Below are positions 7,741-14,991 of a DNA stretch of 64,000 nucleotides, one piece after another. Within the stretch, counting starts at the first letter, position 1, and each line of letters starts with the position of its first letter. This DNA is from Nocardioides sp. GTDB taxonomy: Bacteria > Actinomycetota > Actinomycetes > Propionibacteriales > Nocardioidaceae. Made by a program: the position numbers and the translations under genes. Below the pieces are notes generated by a model. It was not told where the DNA came from and ran no database searches. It saw only the letters and a list, made by a program, of their open reading frames with translations. The stretch spans positions 173,154-237,153 of the forward strand of contig JBAOIH010000010.1 in assembly GCA_037045645.1 (NCBI GenBank), written 5' to 3'.

Positions 7741-8301
7741 TCAGAACGGGGGCTCGTCCGAGCCCACGCCGGGGGCGTTCCAGGGGTCGGACCCACCGGA
7801 GCCGCCCGAGTTGCCGCCCTGCTGGCCACTGGGCCGGCTGGGCTGGGCCCACGGGTCGCCACCGCCGGAGCCACCCTGCTGGCCGCCCCCGTAGGAGCCG
7901 CCACCCTGGTTGCCGCCGTAGGACCCACCGCCGCCACCCGACGAACGGGTGACCTTGGCGGACGCATAACGCAACGACGGACCAACCTCGTCGACCTCGA
8001 GCTCGATGACGGTGCGCTTCTCACCCTCGCGCGTCTCGTACGACCGCTGCTTGAGGCGGCCCTGGACGATCACCCGCATGCCCTTGGTGAGGGTCTCTGC
8101 GGCGTTCTCCGCGGCCTGCCGCCACACCGAGCAGGAAAGGAACAGCGCGTCGCCGTCCTTCCACTCGTTGGTCTGACGGTCGAAGGTGCGCGGCGTCGAC
8201 GCGATCCGGAAGTTGGCCACGGCCGACCCACTGGGGGTGAAGCGCAGCTCGGGGTCGTCGACGAGGTTGCCGACAACGGTGATAACGGTTTCGCCTGCCA
8301 T
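7741..8301 (-). CDS. ssb: Single-stranded DNA-binding protein
   Basis: A 186-residue SSB. The OB fold begins MAGETVITVVGNLVDDPELRFTPSG and contains VWRQAAENAAETL and GRLKQRSYETREGEKR. It is followed by a Gly-rich linker and the acidic tip SDEPPF, which recruits partner proteins such as helicases and repair enzymes. The protein is essential for replication, recombination and repair. It is encoded between rpsF and rpsR, the usual arrangement; a perfect DnaA-box nonamer TTATCCACA (8381-8389) lies between its start and the rpsF stop. Confidence 0.97.
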   Translation of the reverse strand: MAGETVITVVGNLVDDPELRFTPSGSAVANFRIASTPRTFDRQTNEWKDGDALFLSCSVWRQAAENAAETLTKGMRVIVQGRLKQRSYETREGEKRTVIELEVDEVGPSLRYASAKVTRSSGGGGGSYGGNQGGGSYGGGQQGGSGGGDPWAQPSRPSGQQGGNSGGSGGSDPWNAPGVGSDEPPF

Positions 8302-8380
8302 CTGGAGGTCTCCTGTTCGGATGCTTCGCTCTTAGGTGTCACTGCTCATGGTGCCAACCCCCACTGACATTGCGGGAGGG

Positions 8381-8389
8381 TTATCCACA
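8381..8389. other. Perfect TTATCCACA DnaA-box nonamer between rpsF and ssb
   Basis: TTATCCACA, the strong DnaA-box consensus, lies 3 bp from the rpsF stop and about 80 bp upstream of ssb. It is single, and far from dnaA, so it may titrate DnaA or affect the operon; it may also be chance. Confidence 0.4.
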
Positions 8390-8391
8390 GA

Positions 8392-8682
8392 TCAGTGAGC
8401 GTCGGGGCGAAGGACCTTCGTACGCATGATGGACTCGTTGAGGCTGAGCTGACGGTTGAACTCCTTCACCGTCGCCGGCTCGGCCGTCAGGTTGAGGATC
8501 GCGTAGATGCCCTCAGCGTTCTTGTTGATCTCGTACGCCAGGCGGCGCTTGCCCCAGACGTCGACCTTGTCGACAGAGCCGCCGTCCTTGCGGATGACGT
8601 TGAGATACTTGTCCAACGAGGGCTCGATGGTCCGCTCGTCGAGACTCGGGTCGAGGATGACCACTACTTCATATGCGCGCAA
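8392..8682 (-). CDS. rpsF: 30S ribosomal protein S6
   Basis: A 96-residue bS6. It begins LRAYEVVVILDPSLDERTIE and contains VDVWGKRRLAYEINKNAEG, with the family's usual length. The start is TTG 8682: AGGAGGT lies 11-12 nt upstream and the closer GGAG 6 nt upstream; the upstream extension to 8907 has no similarity to S6. It is the first gene of the rpsF-ssb-rpsR-rplI operon. Confidence 0.95.
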   Translation of the reverse strand: MRAYEVVVILDPSLDERTIEPSLDKYLNVIRKDGGSVDKVDVWGKRRLAYEINKNAEGIYAILNLTAEPATVKEFNRQLSLNESIMRTKVLRPDAH

Positions 8683-8890
8683 AGCTGTCTCCACCTCCTG
8701 TGGGCTCAGCGGCCACGGACTGTCCGTGGCAGGAGGGCTTTCGCAAATCGAGACTCCCACGTCATGCTGACCAGTGAGTCTCTGCACCCGGCACGGATCG
8801 CCGCGCAGGGAACACCGAAGGCTAACAGCGCACGCGCGAGCCGACCCAATCGCGCGTACGCCCGCAACGGAGAGGGTAGGGAGGGCGTCG

Positions 8891-10045
8891 ATGTCCGAGC
8901 CCAGCACTCCTCACCCCCGCGACCGCGCGATCGCCGGTCGCTATGTGCTGCTCGACGTCATCGGCCATGGCGGCATGGGCACCGTGTGGCGGGCCTGGGA
9001 CCTCAAGACCGAGGACCACGTGGCCGCGAAGGTGCTGGCCCATCACTCCTCGTCGATGCTGTTGAGGTTCGTACGCGAGCAGGGTCTGCGCATCCACCAC
9101 CCACATGTCGTCGCACCGACCTCGTGGGCCGCGGAGGACGACGCGGTGGTCTTCACGATGGATCTCGTACGCGGTGGGTCGCTCGCGGGCCTGCTCGCCG
9201 AGCACGGGCCGCTGCCGCAGTCGTACGCCGCGATCCTGCTGGATCAACTGCTCGCCGCACTCGAAGCCGTGCACGAGCAGGGCGTCGTACACCGCGACGT
9301 GAAGCCGGCCAATCTGCTGCTGGACCCGACCGGGCCGGGTCGCCCGCATCTGCGGTTGGGCGACTTCGGCGTCGCGGTCCCACTGGACGACGCGCGCCTC
9401 ACCCATGCGCCGGGCGTGGTCGGCACCGAGGGCTACATGCCACCCGAGCAGCAGGCCGGCGAGAAGCCGGACCCGCGCTCGGATCTCTACGCCGCGGGTG
9501 CGGTGATCTGTGAGGCCATCACGGGCGTACGCCCCCAGCCAGGCCAGTCGATCCAGGCCCCGGCCGGGCCGTTGCACGATCTGCTCGCGGCACTCACTCA
9601 GCCGGACCCGGCACAGCGACCCGCCAGCGCCTCAGCGGCACGACACACACTGCACGCGCTCGGCCTGCCGACCGACGAGCCTTGGCGGCGCGATCCGCGA
9701 CCGCCGTACGTGCCCGACCGCATCGCGCCCGATCCGAGCAGCACCGCAGCCACGAGCCCTGGCCCGACCAGAGTTCGCCCCCGGCCTCGCGACGACCGCT
9801 CGTGGCTGATCGAGCCACCGCAGCAGGACGACACGATCCGGCCCGAGGGGTTCGCGGTCGACCCGATCGCCGCAGAGGCGATGCACATCCGGATGGCGCA
9901 ACGCGCCGTCAACCCGCTGCCGTCACACCTGCTCAGCGAGTCGCCCGATCAGCCGGCCTCGCGTCCGCACTCGAAGGTTGCCATCGCGATCGCCGGTGGT
10001 CTGATCATCGTGTTGCTCGTCGTGCTGGTCCTGACGCTGCTCTGA
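8891..10045 (+). CDS. Membrane-anchored Ser/Thr protein kinase (Hanks type)
   Basis: A 384-residue protein with a complete eukaryotic-like kinase domain: Gly loop IGHGGMGTVWRAWD, ATP Lys in VAAKVL, catalytic HRDVKPANLL, DFG motif and GTEGYMPPEQ activation segment. A Pro/Arg-rich linker follows, and the last 22 residues form one transmembrane helix (VAIAIAGGLIIVLLVVLVLT). There is essentially no extracellular domain, so a ligand sensor is lacking. The start ATG 8891 has GGGAGGG just upstream. It lies divergently from rpsF, and its substrates are unknown. Confidence 0.93.
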   Translation: MSEPSTPHPRDRAIAGRYVLLDVIGHGGMGTVWRAWDLKTEDHVAAKVLAHHSSSMLLRFVREQGLRIHHPHVVAPTSWAAEDDAVVFTMDLVRGGSLAGLLAEHGPLPQSYAAILLDQLLAALEAVHEQGVVHRDVKPANLLLDPTGPGRPHLRLGDFGVAVPLDDARLTHAPGVVGTEGYMPPEQQAGEKPDPRSDLYAAGAVICEAITGVRPQPGQSIQAPAGPLHDLLAALTQPDPAQRPASASAARHTLHALGLPTDEPWRRDPRPPYVPDRIAPDPSSTAATSPGPTRVRPRPRDDRSWLIEPPQQDDTIRPEGFAVDPIAAEAMHIRMAQRAVNPLPSHLLSESPDQPASRPHSKVAIAIAGGLIIVLLVVLVLTLL

Positions 10046-10118
10046 CCTGCGCGGATGCGTACGCGTCCGCTTTGAGTCCGCAGAAGACTCAAAGTGCAGC
10101 CGGGCTAATCTCGGCCCT

Positions 10119-10913
10119 ATGACGCTCCCCATCGGCGCCCACGTCGACCAGACCGACCCGATCGCCGAGGCCAAGGCTCGCGGCACGAATCTGGTGCAGT
10201 TCTTCCTCGGCGACCCGCAGGGCTACAAGGGTCCTGAGATTCGGTACGAAGGCGGCGCGGCAGCCCTCAAGAGCGACGCCGAATCCGCAGGGATCGATCT
10301 CTACGTCCACGCTCCCTACATCGTCAATGTCGCCACCACGAACAACCGGATCAGGATCCCGAGCCGCAAACTGCTCCAGCAGCATCTCGACGCGGCGGCG
10401 AGCATCGGCGCCAAAGGGCTGATCGTGCACGGCGGTCACGTCAACAAGAGCGACGACCCCGCGGTCGGTTTCGACAACTGGCGCAAGGCCATCGAGGCCA
10501 CCGACCTCAAGATCCCGCTGCTGATCGAGAACACCGCAGGCGGCGACAACGCGATGGCACGCCACCTGGACAGGATCGCGGGCGTCTGGGCCGCTATCGA
10601 GACGGCCGAAGGCGCCGAGAACGTCGGTTTCTGTCTGGACACCTGCCACGCGTGGGCTGGCGGCATCCACCTCGGCGACGCAGTGCAACGGATCAGGTCC
10701 ATCACCGGGCGGATCGACCTCGTACACGCCAACGACTCTCGCGACGGCTTCGACTCCGGTGCCGACCGGCACGCCAACTTCGGCAACGGCAACCTGCCTG
10801 CGGACGAGTTCGCGGCGGTCGTACGAGACGCCGGTGCGCCCGTCATCTGCGAGACCCCGGGCGGTGCGGAGGAGCACATCGCCGACTTCGCCTGGTTGCG
10901 CGACCGGCTCTGA
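10119..10913 (+). CDS. nfo: Deoxyribonuclease IV / AP endonuclease (Nfo family)
   Basis: A 264-residue TIM-barrel enzyme of the endonuclease IV family, acting on abasic sites in base excision repair. The start MTLPIGAHVDQTDPIAEA, the stretch YVHAPYIVNVA, HGGH, IENTAGG, FCLDTCHAWAGG and VHANDSRDGFDSGADRHANFG carry the His, Glu and Asp residues for three metal ions; CETPGG closes the barrel. TAATCT lies exactly 7 nt before the ATG, so the transcript is probably leaderless. A hairpin at 10921-10942 follows the stop. Confidence 0.93.
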   Translation: MTLPIGAHVDQTDPIAEAKARGTNLVQFFLGDPQGYKGPEIRYEGGAAALKSDAESAGIDLYVHAPYIVNVATTNNRIRIPSRKLLQQHLDAAASIGAKGLIVHGGHVNKSDDPAVGFDNWRKAIEATDLKIPLLIENTAGGDNAMARHLDRIAGVWAAIETAEGAENVGFCLDTCHAWAGGIHLGDAVQRIRSITGRIDLVHANDSRDGFDSGADRHANFGNGNLPADEFAAVVRDAGAPVICETPGGAEEHIADFAWLRDRL

Positions 10914-10920
10914 CACTGCC

Positions 10921-10942
10921 CGATGGGGAGTTCGCCCCATCG
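10921..10942. terminator. Hairpin after the nfo gene
   Basis: CGATGGGG, loop AGTTCG, CCCCATCG: a perfect 8-bp stem starting 8 bp after the nfo stop. No U-tract follows. Confidence 0.6.
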
Positions 10943-11021
10943 CCAATTCGGCCGGTCGGTCGCAGTCTGGTCTCACCAACCACCGGAGTGTTCGGGCCTC
11001 CAGAAACGAAAGGTGAGACAG

Positions 11022-11078
11022 ATGAAGACCTTGCTCCGAGCACTGCTCAAGGCCCGCTGCGCCTGCGCGTTGACCTGA
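11022..11078 (+). CDS. Candidate 18-residue Cys-containing peptide
   Basis: The frame ATG-TGA encodes MKTLLRALLKARCACALT. AGGTGAG lies about 5 nt upstream of the ATG. GTCTCACC (10970-10977) is the exact complement of GGTGAGAC (11012-11019), so the ribosome binding site can be sequestered in a stem. A hairpin follows 11 nt after the stop (11089-11126). This layout (sequestered RBS, short basic peptide with CAC, stem-loop) resembles a leader peptide or a short independent peptide transcript. The peptide has no family I recognise; coding is inferred from layout only. Confidence 0.4.
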   Translation: MKTLLRALLKARCACALT

Positions 11079-11088
11079 TCGAAGGGGA

Positions 11089-11126
11089 GCGGAAGGGACC
11101 CGGGCGTGGGGCCGGGTTCCTTCCGC
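11089..11126 (+). terminator. Strong hairpin after the 18-residue ORF
   Basis: GCGGAAGGGACCCGG pairs with CCGGGTTCCTTCCGC (one mismatch in 15) around an 8-nt loop. It stands between the small ORF and the FemAB-family gene and could be a terminator or attenuator. Confidence 0.55.
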
Positions 11127-11167
11127 ACTTCGCGGGGTCGGGCAGGTGCCCCGCTAACCTGACGCAC

Positions 11168-12358
11168 GTGATCGTCGTACGACCGCTGACGCCCGAGCAG
11201 CACCTGGAGTTCTTGCGATCTCGCGACTCCGCGAGCTTCCTGCAGACCCCCGCCTGGGCCAAGGTGAAGCCCGAATGGCGCGCCGAATCCCTCGGCTGGT
11301 TCCGTGGCGACGAACTCATCGGAGCGGGCCTTGTCCTGCACCGACAACTGCCGAAGATCAAGCGCTCGTTGGCCTACCTGCCCGAAGGTCCCGTACTGGA
11401 CTGGGACCTCGACGACCTCAAACCCCTGCTAGACCCGATGGTGCGTCACCTCAAGAAGCAGGGGGCGTTCGCCGTACGCATGGGGCCACCGGTGATCACC
11501 AGACGCTGGAGCGCAGCCCAGGTCAAGGAGGGGATCGCGAATCCGGAGGTACGACGGCTCGGCGAGATCGCGCCGCTCGAACGTACGCCGGTCGGCGCGC
11601 GCGTCGTCTCGCAACTGCACGAGTTGGGCTGGAAGCCGCAGGCCGTCGAGGGCGGCTTCGCGGCCGGGCAACCGCAGTACAACTTCGTGATCCCGCTCGC
11701 GGGTCGCACCGAGGACGACGTCCTCAAGGGGATGAACCAACTCTGGCGCCGCAACATCAAGAAGGCGGCCAAGGAGGGGGTTGTGGTCACCCGTGGTTTC
11801 GAGACGCTCGCTAACGCTCGCTCCTCAACCACCGGGGCGGCTGCGCCGGTCGATCAGGGCACAGCTCGTCTCGAAACCACCGGGGCGGGCCTCAAGGCGT
11901 TCCACGACCTCTATGTCCACACCGCCGAGCGCGATCACTTCACGCCCCGGCCGCTGAGTTACTTCCAGACGATGCTCGACGCCCTCGGCGCCGAGGATCC
12001 GAGTCGGATCACGCTGTGGTTCGCCCACCACGAGGGCGACCTGGTCGCGAGCACGATCGCGATCCGGGTCGGCACCCACGCCTGGTATTCGTACGGCGCC
12101 TCCTCCACCGAGAAGCGCGAGGTCCGCGGCTCCAACGCGATCCAGTGGGAGATGATCCGCGACGCGCTCGCGAACGGCTGCGCCGTGTACGACCTGCGCG
12201 GCATCACCGACACCCTCGACGCCGAGGACTCCCATGTCGGGCTGATCCAGTTCAAGGTCGGCACCGGAGGCGAGGCCGTCGAATACGTCGGCGAATGGGA
12301 CCTGCCGATCAACAGGGTGCTCTACAAGGCCTTCGAGCTCTACATGGCACGCCGATGA
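11168..12358 (+). CDS. FemAB-family aminoacyltransferase (lipid II / peptidoglycan bridge type)
   Basis: A 396-residue FemABX-like protein with two GNAT folds. N-terminal part: PEQHLEFLRSRDSASFLQTPAWAKVK; core: QYNFVIPLAG, LWRRNIKKAAKEGVVV; C-terminal GNAT: YSYGASSTEKRE, SNAIQWEMIRDA, GCAVYDLRGI and GLIQFKVGTGGEAVEYVGEWD. These enzymes use aminoacyl-tRNA to add residues to peptidoglycan precursors. GTG 11168 is preceded by TAACCT at 7 nt, suggesting a leaderless mRNA. Residues about 209-239 come from two in-frame copies of the palindromic repeat (11792-11883). The stop overlaps the next ATG (ATGA), implying translational coupling. Confidence 0.88.
   Translation: MIVVRPLTPEQHLEFLRSRDSASFLQTPAWAKVKPEWRAESLGWFRGDELIGAGLVLHRQLPKIKRSLAYLPEGPVLDWDLDDLKPLLDPMVRHLKKQGAFAVRMGPPVITRRWSAAQVKEGIANPEVRRLGEIAPLERTPVGARVVSQLHELGWKPQAVEGGFAAGQPQYNFVIPLAGRTEDDVLKGMNQLWRRNIKKAAKEGVVVTRGFETLANARSSTTGAAAPVDQGTARLETTGAGLKAFHDLYVHTAERDHFTPRPLSYFQTMLDALGAEDPSRITLWFAHHEGDLVASTIAIRVGTHAWYSYGASSTEKREVRGSNAIQWEMIRDALANGCAVYDLRGITDTLDAEDSHVGLIQFKVGTGGEAVEYVGEWDLPINRVLYKAFELYMARR
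11792..11883. repeat. Two palindromic repeat copies in frame inside the FemAB-family gene
   Basis: A forward copy (GGTTTCGAGACGCTCGC ... CTCCTCAACCACCGG, 11794-11835) and a degraded inverted copy (ending CTCGTCTCGAAACCACCGG, 11849-11883). They are read in frame as about 30 residues (RGFETLANARSSTTG ... ARLETTG) between KKAAKEGVVV and the next conserved block LKAFHDLYVHTAERDHF. Confidence 0.9.
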
Positions 12359-13404
12359 GCCTGACGCTGCACGTGGACGGTGACTGCTGGCGTACGCACT
12401 TGCGCGCGCTGGCCGACTCCGAACCCGCACTGGTGCCGGTCGTCAAGGGCAACGGCTACGGCTTCGGCCTGGCCCGGCTCGCACGCAAAGCCGAGTGGCT
12501 CGGCGTCGACACGTTGGCCGTGGGGACGTACGACGAGGTCTCGGCCGTCGAGCCGCGCTTCGACCAAGACCTGTTGGTGCTCACGCCGTGGCGTCCGTTC
12601 GGGGCGGCGAAAGATCAGCAGTCCAATCCCCGACTGATTCACACGGTCAGCCGTGTCGTCGACATCGCCGACCTGCTCAACACCCAGCCGGGAGCGCGCT
12701 TCGTACTCGAACGCGCCACCTCGATGCTGCGCCACGGCATGGACGCGCGCGCCTTGCGGGCAGCGGGAAGGGTCCTCAAGGAGGCCGGGCGGCACCGCCT
12801 CGAGGGCATCGCATTGCATCTGCCACTGGAGCAGGGATCGCACCTGTCCGAGGTGCAGCGGCTGATGCACGACGTCGTCGCCGCCGAACTCGACACCCGC
12901 ACGATCTGGGTCAGCCACCTGACCCGCGGCGAGCTGGCCAGCCTGCGCGCCGCCTTCCCCGAGTACGTCTTCCGTCCCCGCATCGGCACCGATCTATGGC
13001 TCGGCGAACGGGCGGCCCTGCGGGTCACCGCAACAGTGCTCGACGTCCACCCGGTGCAGCGTGGCGACGTCTTCGGCTACCGCGGGCGTACGGCTCCTCG
13101 TGCCGGCCACGTCCTGGTCGTCTCCGGCGGGACCGCACACGGCATCGGGTTGGAGTCGCCGACCGGCGACACGTCGCTGAAGTCGCGCGCGGCCAGCATC
13201 GCGCGCGGCGGGCTCGACGCGATGGGATTCGTACGCTCCCCCTACTCCATCGACGGAAAGCAGCGGCTCTTCGCCGAGCCGCCGCACATGCAGGCCTCGA
13301 TGTTGTTCCTGCCCGCCGGTGCGCGGGTGCCGCACGTGGGGGATGAGATCGACGTACGGGTCCGGTTCACCGCGACGCAGTTCGACCGGGTGGTCGTCAG
13401 TTAG
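12355..13404 (+). CDS. Alanine-racemase-like PLP enzyme
   Basis: A 349-residue protein with the fold-type III PLP barrel of alanine racemases. VPVVKGNGYGFGLARLA contains the PLP-binding Lys31, RHGMDAR corresponds to the conserved Arg region, and the C-terminal beta domain contains GYRGRTAPRAGHVLVVSGG. It is translationally coupled to the FemAB-family gene (ATGA overlap), which suggests a joint role in cell-wall amino acid chemistry. Sequence around the second catalytic Tyr is less canonical than in Alr, so racemase activity on alanine is uncertain. The palindromic repeat begins directly after its stop codon. Confidence 0.75.
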   Translation: MSLTLHVDGDCWRTHLRALADSEPALVPVVKGNGYGFGLARLARKAEWLGVDTLAVGTYDEVSAVEPRFDQDLLVLTPWRPFGAAKDQQSNPRLIHTVSRVVDIADLLNTQPGARFVLERATSMLRHGMDARALRAAGRVLKEAGRHRLEGIALHLPLEQGSHLSEVQRLMHDVVAAELDTRTIWVSHLTRGELASLRAAFPEYVFRPRIGTDLWLGERAALRVTATVLDVHPVQRGDVFGYRGRTAPRAGHVLVVSGGTAHGIGLESPTGDTSLKSRAASIARGGLDAMGFVRSPYSIDGKQRLFAEPPHMQASMLFLPAGARVPHVGDEIDVRVRFTATQFDRVVVS

Positions 13405-13564
13405 GTGGTTTCGAGACGCCGCTGCGCGGCTCCTCAACCACCGGAGGACGGGCTGCGCGGCTCCTCAACCACCGGAGGACGGGCTGCGCCCTCCTCGACC
13501 ACCGGAGGACGGGCTGCGCCCTCCTCGACCACCGGAGGACGGGCTGCGCCCTCCTCGACCACCG
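13405..13564. repeat. Palindromic repeat plus tandem units in the GT87-like C-terminus
   Basis: One full repeat (GGTTTCGAGACGCCGCTGCGCGG, then CTCCTCAACCACCGG) begins at the alanine-racemase-like stop. Four tandem units of about 33 bp (CTCCTC(A/G)ACCACCGGAGGACGGGCTGCGC) follow. On the minus strand they encode the repeated C-terminal peptide VVEEGAARPP and the end of the reading frame, so the repeat supplies the stop of the neighbouring gene. Confidence 0.9.
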
Positions 13565-14936
13565 CCGCGCGCACGGGGTCCTGCTCGGGGTGGTACATGT
13601 CCCGCACGACCATTGCGCACAGATACAACTCGGCGGCCATGCGCAACACGATGGCGATCCAGTACGTCACCGCGTCGCCGTCGGAGCTGCCCGGAGCCAG
13701 GAACCCGCCGAGATACCACCACACGGACGCGAAATAGAGCGTCTCGCCCACCTGCCAGATCAACAGGTCTCGCCAACGCGGGCGCGCCATCACGGCCAGT
13801 GGCAGCAACCACAACACGTACTGCGGTGAATACACCTTGTTGACCAGCAGGAAGCCCACCACGATCAGGAAGCCCAGTTGGGCGAAGCGCGGGTTCACCG
13901 GCGCTCGCAACCCGACGATCAAGACGACCACGCACCAGGCGATGAAGAAGATCCAGGAGCCCCTGTTGATCGTCTCGGGAGTGAAGGTCTTGTCCATCGC
14001 CTGCGAGAGCACCAGCCAGATCGAGCCCAGATCCGCGCCTCGGGAGGAGTTGAACTCCCAGAAGTGCTTCCACTGTGCCGGGCCGGTCAGCAGCGCGGGC
14101 GCATTGACCAGCACCCAGGTGATGATCGAGGTCGACACGACGTTGAAGAAGTCGGCCAGTCGCTTCGACCGCAGACAGATGATCAGCAGCCCGCCGAGCA
14201 GGAACAGTGGATAGAGCTTCGTCGCGACACCGAGCCCGATCATGATCCCGGTCCATGTCGGCGACCCGCGAGTCCACGCCCACAGTGCCCCTGCGACGAA
14301 GAGCACCGCTACCAGATCCCAGTTCACCAGGCCCGAGAGCGCCAGCGTCGGCGCCAGCGCGAAGGGCGCGGCATCCCAGGGGCGTCCCGGATTGACCCGG
14401 GTCAGCAACCCCGCGGCCAGCAGCGTCACCAGCGCGAAGCCGATCGCGTTCACGACGACGTAGACCCGGACCTCCTTGACGATCTGCTTATCGCCCCAGA
14501 AGGAATCGACCGGCACCGCGGCTCGTTGCGCCAGGTCCGGTGCGCCGGTCACCCAGTGGGTGACGTACGCGGTGCCCCAGGCCCAATAGGAGATGCCGAC
14601 GGGATACTCCATCACCTCGGGGTAGCGCCGCCGCGTCTCGGTGTCCTCGGAGTACGGCCACTCGAGCTCGGCCATCCCGCGCCCGGTGTAGAGGTAGGGC
14701 AGGTCGGAATAGCACATGTGGGTGTAGCGGGACTCGCCGTTGGTCCAGGACGCGTCGTAGCAATTGCCCTTCTGCCACATCCCCACCGCGAACGTGAGTG
14801 CGGTCAGCACCAAGATCACCCGCAGCGGCGTCCACCAGCGGTGCCGGCCCGCGCGCGACCCCAATGGCCCGCCGATGCTCTCGGAGAGTCGGCGGACGAG
14901 GGGATCCTCCACGGAAGGGGCCTGCACGGTGGCCAT
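13434..14936 (-). CDS. GT87-like membrane glycosyltransferase (DUF2029)
   Basis: A 500-residue polytopic membrane protein of the polyprenol-phosphate-mannose-dependent type. After a cytoplasmic N-terminus it has a first helix (VILVLTALTFAVGMW), an extracytoplasmic loop with CYSDLPYLYTGRGMAELEWPY, and about ten further helices (GIMIGLGVATKLYPLFLL, NKVYSPQYVLWLLPLAV). Such enzymes add mannose or arabinose to envelope glycans; the acceptor is unknown. ATG 14936 (MATVQAP) is chosen because upstream sequence lacks similarity. The last 30 or so residues are repeats (VVEEGAARPP, three times) derived from the palindromic element. A homologue sits beside ponA1 in mycobacteria. Confidence 0.85.
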   Translation of the reverse strand: MATVQAPSVEDPLVRRLSESIGGPLGSRAGRHRWWTPLRVILVLTALTFAVGMWQKGNCYDASWTNGESRYTHMCYSDLPYLYTGRGMAELEWPYSEDTETRRRYPEVMEYPVGISYWAWGTAYVTHWVTGAPDLAQRAAVPVDSFWGDKQIVKEVRVYVVVNAIGFALVTLLAAGLLTRVNPGRPWDAAPFALAPTLALSGLVNWDLVAVLFVAGALWAWTRGSPTWTGIMIGLGVATKLYPLFLLGGLLIICLRSKRLADFFNVVSTSIITWVLVNAPALLTGPAQWKHFWEFNSSRGADLGSIWLVLSQAMDKTFTPETINRGSWIFFIAWCVVVLIVGLRAPVNPRFAQLGFLIVVGFLLVNKVYSPQYVLWLLPLAVMARPRWRDLLIWQVGETLYFASVWWYLGGFLAPGSSDGDAVTYWIAIVLRMAAELYLCAMVVRDMYHPEQDPVRAAVVEEGAARPPVVEEGAARPPVVEEGAARPPVVEEPRSPSSGG

Positions 14937-14991
14937 GGTGTCGTACGCCCACAAGGCCCGTCGAGAGGGACCTGTCGAAAGAACCCGCTGG

